Positions 25,301-37,300 of a stretch of 64,000 nt of DNA are shown one piece after another. The stretch's first letter is position 1; each line of letters begins with the position of its first letter. The stretch covers positions 396,911-460,910 of the forward strand of contig JAVLUZ010000342.1 of assembly GCA_036768485.1 (NCBI GenBank). Direction: 5' to 3'. This DNA comes from Mermis nigrescens (taxonomy: Eukaryota > Nematoda > Enoplea > Mermithida > Mermithidae). A program made the position numbers and the translations under genes. The notes under the pieces were generated by a model that did not search any database, had not been told where the DNA came from, and saw nothing but the letters and a program-made list of their open reading frames with translations.

Positions 25301-28300
25301 TACTTCGGCATTTATAACTGATTAAGTAAATAAATAACCTAATAGATAAAGCGAGCGCACTCGCTAAAAAGACGGAAATATGAATGTAAAAAATAAATAA
25401 CCAAATGACTGAATGAATGTGTACATATATATATATATATAATTGAATAAAAATATGTAAATAAGTAAACAAAATGACTGAATACAAATAAATAAATAAC
25501 GGAACAAAATATATATTTATTAAAATAGTAAAAATACCAATATTAAATCTGAATAAATATACATATATAATTAATAGATAAACAAATAAATAATAAATCA
25601 ATAATAGAAAAAATGAATACGTGCTTAAATAACTAAATATGAAAATCAATAACTAAATAAATAACTGCACAAAATACATGAAATAAATAAGACCATAACA
25701 AATGTATAATATATGAGACTGTGTATAACTAATAGATACGAGTAAATAATCAGTAATACATAAATAAATAAATAAATAATTAATTGATTAATTAATTACT
25801 CAATTGATATAAGTAAATAAATAAGCAATACATAAACAAATAAATAAATAATAAATAATGGAATATAAAAATGAATAAAACATAAATAAATAAGTGAATA
25901 AATATAAATCAAAAAATGAGTAAAACAAATAAACAAATATTTAAATAATTAAGCCAATAAGATTATATTAATTCATATTAATTTCGTTATATTATTTTCA
26001 TAATCAATTATGAATTTTTAATTTCATGATCGAATAAAAATATGTAAATAAGTAAACAAAATGAATGAATACAAATAAATAAATAATGGAATAAAATATA
26101 CAAGTATATTCAAAAAAATAAATGAATAAATGTAATAGATATATTAATCAATAAATAAACAAATAATTGATCGATTGACTAAATTAATGTTATTAATTTC
26201 ATAATTAATTAATTTAATAATAAAAATAATCAGTTAATTGATTACTTCAATTCTGACTTTTTAAGACCATAATTAATTAATTAGAATAATTATTTAATAA
26301 ATAAATGATTAGTTAATTGATTACTTCAATTCTGACTTTTCAAGACCATAATTAATTAATTAGATTCAGGCACGTAGCTGGCCGTCCTATTTTGGGGGAA
26401 CCAACACCAATTTTTGGGGGGACTAAACCCAAAAAGGCTAAAAATAGCACAAAATAACGTTTAAAAAGTCCTATTTTTCCGATGTTTCTGAATTTTCTGG
26501 GGTCCGAACCCCCCCCTACACCCACCCATTCCCCCAGAGATACGCGCCTCATTAGTAGAGACCGGATTTTGGTGTGCGAAAAATTCGTTGATTGTGTGCA
26601 AGGTGTATGCACAAAAAAGGGGCAATTGTGTGCTAAATTGTGCACAAAAATTCATGGATTATATCAACAATAAACACTGTTTATTAAAACAAAAACTTGT
26701 TAAATGCGATTACGTTATACATTTCGATATTCTGAAACGTTAAATTTTGACGACGATTAGACAGAATCGCTTTGTACTGTGAAAATGATCGTTCTACATC
26801 TACAGACACGAAGAAAGCGTACAAAGTGTTCCACCATTTGTCTGGATCTTTTTCATTCACAAAGTGATTGACGTCTGGGTTTTTGCTCAAACTACTATGG
26901 AATTTTTGCATCAAAGATCCATCCAACTATTTTGAAGCATCCGAAAAAATCTCCCACTGCATTTCTTTCGTCAAACCTCGCATCTTTAATTTTTCTACCG
27001 AATCCGATAAAAATCCAAGCGTTGCCACCTTGAATAATTCATCTTTAAGCGCCTCGTCTTCGATCAAAGATTTTGCCTTCTGCATCATCCGACAGGGCGG
27101 CCAAAAAATCTCGGATTTTAGCATAGTTTTGGCAATAAAAAACGGAACACCGAATCCAGGATCCCCACTAAACTTGTAAAATGTCTAACAAGCATATTAA
27201 AATAGTGCTTTTGTGTGCAAAATTACGAAAAACCATGGATTGTAGTGCGAAAAGTTCAAAAGTATCTGATTGTGTGCAATTGTGTGCAAAAAATAAGGCT
27301 CCTCCCGCTTCAAAAACAGTTTATTTATGCTTCTCTTGCTTTTCTCTATACAGGCGAGTAAAGAAAAAAATTGTGTGCTGCACACTAAAATCCGGTCTCT
27401 ACTCATTAGATTACAAATCGATCAAGCTGTTAATTAATTATTTACGACTTTCTAGGACCGTTATTAAATGAATTAAATAAGCAATAAATTAAACTGTTTA
27501 TTAATAATTCTGACTTTCTAAGACTATCACCAATTAATTAAATCAGTAATTAATTAATTTATCCATTAATTAATCAATTATGACTTTCTAAGACTATCAG
27601 TAATTAATTAAATCAGTAATTAATTAATTTATTTATTTATTAATCAATTCTGACTTTCTAAAACGGCGCTAGTGACAGCCTTGGCGGTTTCGGCGGCCAA
27701 TTTGGCCACATTTTCGAGGCTCAAAGAACGCCAAGTGTCGTTTTGCTCCAGCAAAGTTCTGTTGGTCAACTCGAGCGTTTCGAATAGACGACGTTGATTT
27801 TCGGATAAAACGAACCGTTTTTCGTCGGCCAGCGCTTTTTGCGCCTCCAAAATCAAACGCTGCTGCTCCAAATTATTTCGCATCATTTCCAAGTCTAATC
27901 CACCGCCGGGGGCGTCGTACTGTAGCATTTAGAATATTTAAATAAAAAAATTTAAAATAAAAAATTATTCGAAAAATAATTATTTTTCAACTATTTTTTG
28001 AATAAAATTATAGGAATAAATTCAAAAATTTTAAACAAATGTCTGAGAATTTTTATAATATTTTTAATAAAAAATTATAGTACCGAATTAGAATAAAGCG
28101 ACTCGCGAATTAGCGTATATCTAATACGAAGACCTTTCCAAAACGCTGAGATTTTTGCCAGATTTTCTGAATTGTTTTCGATATAAAAACCTGCTTTTTA
28201 AAGCAATTTTTAGGTACATTTTTAGGTCATTTCTGACCGAATTCGAAAGTAGAAAATTACTATTTGTTTGAAATTCACCGAAATTTTCAATAGAAATTTA

Positions 28301-31300
28301 TGGTAATTGAAACATAGTAATTTGCAAATTTACCTATGCATATATTGCAACGACCTACCCAAAACGCAAGAGAGGGTGAAAATCCTACAAAAACTGACCG
28401 TTCCACCTTTATCCGCAAAACAATTAAATTTTTCTTATCTCCCAGAACTTCTTGATTTAGGTATATAGTGCTCGCCATAAAACATGACGCACTATAATCG
28501 TCAGATTTATATTAGATGATGCGTCGCGAGCGCCGCGTTTCGTCTATAATGCGCTGTCATTTCTTTTTTATTATTATAGGATATTTATCTGTATCGTGCC
28601 GTTAATCTGGCGATGCGGACGGCACAATTTAGCTATTGATAGCGCCAACAAGAAGGAAGCGCGCATGTGAATGCCGAAAGCGCGCATGTGAATGCCGAAA
28701 GCGCGCACGTGCCTGAATATAGAACGGCATTCACGTGCGAGCTTACGGCATTCACGTGCGCGCTTCCCTCTTGTTGGCGCTATTAATAGCTAAATTGATA
28801 AATTGCGCCGTACGCATCGCCAGATTAACGGCATGATACAGATAAATATCTTATAATAATAAGAGATGATAGCGCATTATAGACGAAACGCGGCGCTCGC
28901 GACGCATCATCTAATATACGTAAATCTGACGATTATAGTGCGTCATGTTTCATGGCGAGCACTGTAACTCACATATGTACATAGAAGTGATTTAAATTTT
29001 AAATTTTAACCGGCATAAGTTAACTTGCTTTTCAGTTTACATGCTTTATCACTTATATGCATTTGTATATGTACATAGCACGCAATTTATTTTGTCACTT
29101 TTCACATTATTTTACACTTTAAACATTAATATCACTTTACACAATATTACATTTTATATACATTATCACATTACACATTAGTCGAAGTGTACATACATAA
29201 CCATATAACTCACTTATACATAATTCGAGTTTTAGCCAGCATTACTTTACACTTTACAAACTTTATCACTTTGCGCACGATCCTTAAAATTTCATCCCTC
29301 TTGTTTTAGCTTTGTTTAACTCCGCGTTCTTAGTGTCTTTTGTTTTTATTTCAAAAAATAGAAAAAATGGTGTAAATTAATAAAAAATAAAAAATAAACA
29401 TTCGATGATCGTAAAATCAATGATAAGAATTTTAATTTGAAAAATAAAAAATAAATTAGACCAGAGAAAGTACATAAATATACTAAAAAGTATAGCAATA
29501 CAGAAAAAAAATATTATAAAATGTCTGAAAAAGATCAATTTAATCAAATTAAATAAAGTCAGAAAAACTCGGGTACATTTAAAATTTAAAACTTACATTA
29601 AATTGAAATAAATTTGACTAAACAATAAGTCATTATGCGTACAAAATCATAGTAAGTTTATAGATAGTCATCTGATTGGGTAATAATAATATTAATAACG
29701 AAGATATGAACACAGATGTGTAAATTAAAATAAAGCACACGTACTCGTATACATGTCACAAACATGAATACTGATTAATAATTCAGGATAAAATTTGTGA
29801 ATAAAAAAACAAAAAACCTAAAAAATACATAAAAATATATCAAAAATATATAATAAAAACTATATATTATTATTTTATTATTATATTATAAAATATGATA
29901 ACAAAAGTAATTGAAAAAGAAGTAAATATTGACATTGTAAAATGAAAAATATAAAATAAAACTTCATATACCGCATTACTTTTTGAACCATATTATCACG
30001 TTCTGTATTTTTGTTTATGGAATGCTGCACGACTGATAGGCATCTAATGCCGGCATCCACTTGAGAATGTAAAGTACCAGGCGTGTAACCCTAAAACATT
30101 CGAACAACCAATTTTTCGCATAAAAAAGGTCGGAAATTTGAACGTTTAATTTTGAATTTTATATTTTTTAAATCTTTGTTTTTACGGCGTGTACCTTATA
30201 AAATTAAATTATATTGCAAGTTCCGGTCAAATATATTACAAATATAAATATTAATTGTTGTGAAAAGTCGCCAAAATTCTCATTTTAAATTTGAGAATTT
30301 TCCTAAAATATTAAATTTCCGAAAAATTCGAATAGAATAAAAATAGAATAAAAATTTAATTAAGAAAATAAAATTAAAAATAAAAAAAATAGAATAAATT
30401 AGAAATAAAAATAAAAATATAATAAAAATAGAATAAAAAATGAATAAAAACAATAAAAATAGAATCGTTGTCTACAAACTTGAAGAAATTCCTAAAATTT
30501 AAACTTCTCCGAAAAAATCTGTCAAACATAGTGTTTTATCCTTCATCAAATTGTAATTTATTCTAATAAATTTGTATGGTCTAAGTGGCGTTTTAGACAT
30601 CCATCCTAAAATTACGACAAAGTTCTGCCGTATTTTACGAAATGAACAACAATGCATGAATATAAGAAAAATAAAATTACAACTTCAGGAATAATAGAAT
30701 AAATAAATAAATTTTAGAATAAATAAATATATTTTAGAATAAATAAATAAATACATTGTATAAAAAAGTTTATACATAAATTAAAAAATTTATATTTAAA
30801 TTTATAAAATTTATAAAAAACAAATTTATAAAAAATTTATATATAAATAACTCTTCAAAATCGGCAAGAAATGGGATCAAACCGAAAAAACAGCCGAAAA
30901 TCACTCAGGCGAGTTTCACTAGTATGCGAATGAAAAATAAAAAGAAAATAATAAGAATAAAGCATAGATAGAGCGAATTGTATGTATAAAATAATAGGCA
31001 TATATAGAAAATATCGTAAAAAAAGATAATTTACAAACCAATTAATCAATCAAATAATTAATTAATTGCAATTTATAAAAATATTCAAAAATAACGTCGT
31101 ACGTCGTTAACCAGGTAGTGAAAATAGTATAAAATAATACAAATAAAAAATGTAGTAAAAATAAAAGTTATTAATTAATTAATTAACTAATTCATTGCCC
31201 AATCGGAATTTTGGAAAAAAATTTAAAAAATTAACGCCGTACATGGTCAACCACGTTGTGAAAATATCATAGAAATTTATAAATGAAAATATCGTTATTA

Positions 31301-34300
31301 TAAAACAATATAAATTGAAGTATCGTAAAAATAAAATGATTATTAATTGATTAATCGAATAAATAATTAATCGAAATTTATAAAAGAATCAAAAAATAAT
31401 GCCGCACAATCGTAAACCAAGCAGTCAACATTAGCATCAAACAATATACATAAAAATATCCCGAAAAAATTATTAATTAATTAATCAACTAATTAATTAA
31501 TCACAATTTATGAAAAAAATTGAAAAATAACGCCGCACATCGTAAACCATGCAGAATTTATATGAAAATATCGTAAAAATAAAATAATTATACATTAAAT
31601 AAGTAAATAACTACTCATTTAATCATAATTTATGAGAGCATTCGAAAAAATAACGTCTTACATCCTCAAAAAGGTTAGTGAAAATAGAAACAAATACAAA
31701 TGAAAATATCGTAAAAGCGAAATAATTATTAATTAATTAATTACTTAATTAGTTAATCAGAATTTATAGTAAGATTTTAAAAATAATAGCAAACCACGTA
31801 GTGAAAATACTGTAAAACAACATAAATGAAAATATCGTAAAAACAAAATAATTATAAAACTAATTAATCAATGAAGCATCTAATTAATTAACTATAATTT
31901 ACAAGATTTCAAAAGAGAACCGTCGTAAATCGTCAAGCTGGTAGTTAAAATGCTATAAAACAATATAAATAAAAATATCGTAAAAATAAAATAATTATAA
32001 GGTAATGAATTAAATGAAATATTTATAAATTAATTAATTAAATAATTAATTGGAATTTATAGAAATACTTTTAAAAATAACTTAGTACTTCGTCAACGCG
32101 CCGCCTTGCCGCTTCGGCCGCCGACGACGACGGCGTCGTCGCCTTATCGCACGATAAAGCAACGAGCGTCGGCGCGACGCGACGATCGCGCGACGGCGGC
32201 GACGCCGCCGCCGAAGACAACGACAACGTGCTGATCGACGGCGGCGGCTCCATCGGCGGCCGCCTCGGCGTCAGCGTCGAAGTCGACGCCGACGACGCGT
32301 CGTCGCGCGACGGCGATGACTCATCGACGCTACAGAGCGACTCGGCGTCGCGTCGCGAACGTCTGGCGTCGCCCTAAACGAGCGAAAAAAGACGAAATAA
32401 GGAAAAAATGAGTGAAAAAAATAGAGGAAAAAATTATAAAGGAAAAAATACGAAAAAGGTTAAAATATGAAAGCCATGTACATACGGCTAAATAAGAGCA
32501 GAAAGTGGCGCTCATTTTTTTGACCATATTTTATTCAAGTTACTCGATTTATGACATTTTTCGAAATTTATCTCATTTTTTATGTTCTAGAAAGAAACGG
32601 TATCGTCAGAAATGCAAAACATGTTTTTAACGCATATCCATCGTTTCTGAACCCAAAAAAGCACTTTGGAAAAATTTTTGAATGCCTCCCCCCCAGAATT
32701 CAAATGCCGTGCATGTACGCTTCCCACACAGAGTCGGTGGTCGATTCTACCCAGAAAAGATGGACACTTTTTACCCCCTCCCGTTTTTTGGACAAAAATC
32801 TGCGTTTTCGGGCCATTTTTTGGTGCTGTTTTTGCCATTTGTTTACCAAAATAAGAAGATAATTCAGGCCCCTCACCTAGAAATGGATGGGGGGTTCCAC
32901 AAGCCAAAGTTAATCGTCCGCCATCGCCCCCACAAAGTCTAAAAATTTCTGATCCCCCTGAGTTTCGGCAAAGGCTTGCGTTTTTTTGGCCACTTGTACA
33001 TTGGCGTTTTTTGCCATTCTCCCCCATAAATTGCCTAGGACCATACATGTAAGAGAGGGGATAGGGGAACCCCCACCCAAAGTCGGTCGTGCCCCTCCCC
33101 CATTACCCTCAAAGCTAGAAAATTTTCAACTCTCCTCCCCCGATGTTTTGAAAAAATTGAATTTTGTGGCAGTTTTTTGCCAAAAATTGGAGGATCATTT
33201 AACCCCCGCCCCCTAAAATTGGCCAGAGACCCCTAACCTTAATTTCAAGCCGTTACATGCATGCCTATAACCTTCCAACCCTAATTTCAAGCCTACACAC
33301 GAGTAATTATAACGCATCGGTATCCATTCAATAAGATTAACATCCGAAAAAAAAATTTTTCAATCTAAAAAACAAAAAGCTCCTCCGTGTGAAACAGATG
33401 ATAATAGATGGTTGGTCGACTCCATCCACCGGAAATTTTACTTGAGAAATTTAAAGTTAATTTAAAATATACATTTAATTGGAATTAAAATGTAATTCAA
33501 GGTATAAAATGTAATACGATAACAATGCAAAATCCGAACTCTGTGGGGGATTGGGGGTCGACCGACTTTGGGAGGGGACCAGACACGTAACAGGAGGATG
33601 GGCATCCCCGCCCAAAGTTGGTTGACCACCCATTTTTGGGAAAAAGTGAATTTTTTAGCCGTTTTTATGTGTTTTTTAGACATTTTTAGTAAAAAAAAAT
33701 TGGGGGTTTCGAACCTTTACATGGGCGTGCAGACCTATAGATTCATTACCGATAGTTCACGCCGTTGCGATGACGTCATCAACCGCTCCGCTTGTTCGTC
33801 GACGTCTGCTTGTGTAAAGTGAGCCAAGGTTAGAGTTTTGTGGGGACGCTTTACATCGCAAGACGCGGCTCGACGTTCGATTCGCTCGTCTTCGCTATCA
33901 ATCGGCAAATCAAGTCGAGGAACGGTGAATTCACGTGATCCTGTTACAAGCTTTAATGGACTCTCTAAAGCGACCGTGTCACGCGCTAGAAATACACGTA
34001 CGCGTACACAGCATACGTTATATATGGGGGAAGGTGGATGGGTTCGGGTAAATAAGGTTTGACCTTTGACCATACATGTAAGAGGGGGATATGGAGATCC
34101 CCCACCCAAAGTCGGTCGTTCCCCCAACCCCCCCTCCATCCCCTCGGAAGCCAAAAAATTTTTGACCCTGTCCCCCGATCTTTGGAAAAAATCTAATTTT
34201 TTGGCCGTTTTCAGGCGTTTTTTGGCTGAAAATTGGAGGTCTTCACCCTCCCCTAAAAATAGCTCCCCTGAATTTCGAGCCGTTAATGTATATATGTAAG

Positions 34301-37300
34301 TCTTTAACCCCCAACCAAAAAAAATTTTTACAAATTAATATTTTTCCGCTTAGAAATATTTTCACCCCCAGAATTCGCGATTTTCAAATACATTGGCAGA
34401 AAAGATGCGCTTCTAAGCGTTTTTAGCTATCTATTTGCTCAAGTGTCAAATTTTCGGCGCTTTACGCCACATACTCATTTTTCGACTCTATTTTGTTCAA
34501 TTTATTAGATTTCTTGTATTTTTCCGAAATTTTTTTATTTTTTATGTTACAGAAAGAAAGAGCTCCGTCAGAAACGTCGGAAAATTTTGTTTTTGACGCA
34601 TGTATCCACGTATCCATCCACCGCTTTTGAACATGAACATAGCAAAAATTTTAAAAAATTTTCAGGTTTTACCCATGCAGAATTCCCCTGATGTGCATGT
34701 CTTTTGGCAACCGCCTCAAAAAATTTTAAGCCGTTACAATGAGCCTCAGTACGTATATAAAAGATTCGAAAAGTACTTCCTTCTTTTATTTATTTATTTA
34801 TTTGCTTATTTTTTCTTTTTTCTTTCTTTTTGTCGTATTGATGACTTCCTATTATTTATCTAATAAAGCTGTTTGATAATCCTTCAAATTCTGTACGGAA
34901 GCTAATGTTCTTTAAGCTTTTCCAGCTGTTTTCGGCCGTTTTTGGGAACTGTTTAAATTTTCGACGAGATTCGTTAGAATAGAAGGGCAGTGAGTCCTCC
35001 GAAATTCAGAGCTGCTCCATACGCGGATGTGGAATACTAATTGGATGTTGACAGAAGCCTAGCTTTTCGGGGTCGAAAATTTTGGCGAGAAAAACACACG
35101 TGCAAGACGAAACTAGTGTAAAATCAAAAGATACCTGGCTTGTTGAAACTCAATGTCTCTGATTTCGAAGAATGGTCCGTTTCGTGTTGAAGAGAATCGG
35201 GGGATTTCGCGTATTTTTCTCTCAAACGTAAAAATACCCTCTATTTTTCAAACGTAGACGGAATATAAAGCAATAAAACTTAACGAATGGACACATATAC
35301 CTATTTGAATCAATAAAATAAACGAAGAATGTAGAATAACAGCCGTATAAAACTATTAAGGAATTATTCGCGACATTCCGCCCTGTAAAATAGTGTAAAC
35401 TACTAATTTATTTAAATCGCAAGTGTAAACTAAAACGTCAAGCGGCTGAACTAGAGTGTAAACTGCATCCAGCTAAACTCCATAGCTACTCAACTTATTA
35501 GCTGTACACGAGAATTTATAATTGTTAAATAAGCTGCTAAACTGTCTAGCCTACCATACAATTTTAGAAACTTCAAATTGTGAGCCCGTGACAACTATAA
35601 ATTGAAATACTTGATCTAAATCGCTTACGCAATGTCAGCTGTCAGCATCCATGTAACAGGGGGATGGCGGATCCCCCACTTATAGTCGGACGTCCCTCCA
35701 TCCCCCAAAGCCAGAAAATTTTTACAACCCCCCCCCACGATTATTGGAAAAAATGGAATTTTTTGGCCGTATTTTTGGCGTTTTTGGCCATAAATTGGAG
35801 GTCATTTACCCCCTTAAAAATGACCGGGACGCCCCTCAAAATTTCGAGCCCTTACATGTATGACTGTCAGTATGGTAATATTCGGTGTAAACTTATCATA
35901 AACAAGCCTTGTTGTAAACCTATCAAGCATTATCATCAGAATTGGGGAATCAATAAAAATAAGTAAGCATAAAGCAACGAAGCGAAACATTTATGTAGAT
36001 GGATAAATTATATAAAATAATAATATGCAAACTGCATTAACAATAATGTTACACTAATTAATTACATAAGCTAAATCATAGGTAGCGCGTAAGCGCGATA
36101 CCCATAATATACTTTGGGTGTCCCGAACGTATGAGCCCCCTACAGCTATAACGGAACACATCTGGGAAGTGCGGTTGTTTTTTTAAGAGATAGATATTGA
36201 AAAAATTCACTACGGGTGTTTCTTGTTTTTCTTTACACTCAATATTCACCTCGTAATACGTGTGTAAAGTTTTTGCGTAACGTTATAAAATATAGGAGCT
36301 TTTGACGGTTTTTCGGCAAACTTCTAGACGACAATTGTTTTGGCTCCAGGAGCAGTGTAAAGAGCGCAAAAAATGCGGGTGTGTCAGATTTTGGCCGCGT
36401 TTTTTCTCTCTCTGTCTGCCAGTGAGTTCCTAAAAAGTGTCTTCTAATAGAAATGTTCTAGGACCCAAGGGATACTTTTGGCTTACCAGCAAATTTTTTA
36501 CACTCAATACGCAGTTAGATTTAGAGGTTCAAAGTTTACAATCTAGTGTATGGTATAAAAAACAAGTTTTGTCTCAGATTTCTCCGCCAACTTCTGCGGT
36601 TATAAGCCGGGACAAGTTGGATAAAATTAAAATAAAGTACCTTCTAAAAGGCTACACGCCGCAGCAAACCGCGTTTAAAAAACTCGATATTGAGTAATTT
36701 CTGAGGGGGTGTAATGTTCGGGATCAAGGATGTAGCATTGGACAAAAAACACGTTTTTTCTACACTTGTTGATTAGTCAATATCTCAAATCGGATGTGGA
36801 ACTAAAGTTTTTCACTTATAAACGTAATACAACTTTAAAGCTACAAACTGGCCCAAACCGAATTTCTTTACACTCAATGTGGAGTTAGCTTCAGATTTTT
36901 GAAGTTTACACTCTACCGGTGCGCAAAAAAACGTTGTTTTACCATGTTTTAGTTTGCCAACTTTGCCGATTATAAATCAAGACGCGCAAAATATACTAAA
37001 AATGAAGCACGCTTCAAAGGTTACACATCGCGCTCCGAAGCGTTTCTTATAAACTCAATACTAAGTAAGGTGTGGAGATGTAATGTTCAAACTCTGGTAC
37101 AAAAAACTCGCTTTTTTGCCGATTTTTTTGTCAGCCAACTTTTTTCGATTATGAATCGGGTTGTACAAACTATTCTAGAAAAGAAGCACATGTCAGCGCT
37201 TACAAATCGCGCCTGGTCACGATTCTCTACACTAAATACGGAGTTATTTCTGCTCTATCGTTAAAAGAAGGGTTTTGCAATCATTCTGTTTGCTAAGTTC

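Larger units (their letters stand above)
20012..27654 (-). other. Intron 7 (7.6 kb)
   Basis: Contents left to right: diverged repeats with GGCTATATAGCTA units (20220-20460), M6 (about 20770-21000), M1 (21410-21858), M2 (22519-22718), T-rich DNA (23220-23380), a stretch with the X-box-like palindrome (24151-24166), M3 (about 24393-24564), M6 in reverse (24780-24970), AT-rich simple repeats (25000-26220, including TA and TATG runs), then M3, a hAT relic and a tandem array abutting exon 7. Confidence 0.68.
26220..27654 (-). repeat. 65-78-bp tandem units abutting the exon 7 donor
   Basis: Copies of aattctgactttctaagacta occur at about 26252, 26331, 27446, 27511 and 27581, and the exon-intron border itself (27645-27660) is the sixth. 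Spacing in the unbroken part is 65-70 bp, with TAATTAATTAAAT filler. The array is interrupted by the M3 and hAT elements. Confidence 0.8.
27920..32088 (-). other. Intron 6 (4.2 kb)
   Basis: Mostly very AT-rich. Contains PAL copy 2 (28466-28964), degenerate CACTTTACAC repeats (29060-29300), AATAAAAATAGAAT simple sequence (30300-30460), and a tandem array (31040-32088) reaching the exon 6 donor. I see no further exon. Confidence 0.7.

Noticed and set aside
25071..25649. 192-codon minus-strand frame rich in Phe, Ile, Tyr and Leu
   Set aside because: It is translation of AT-rich simple sequence, not a membrane protein.
31040..32060. CRISPR-like regularly spaced repeats
   Set aside because: Units are diverged, AT-rich and in a eukaryotic intron; no exact repeats with unique spacers.
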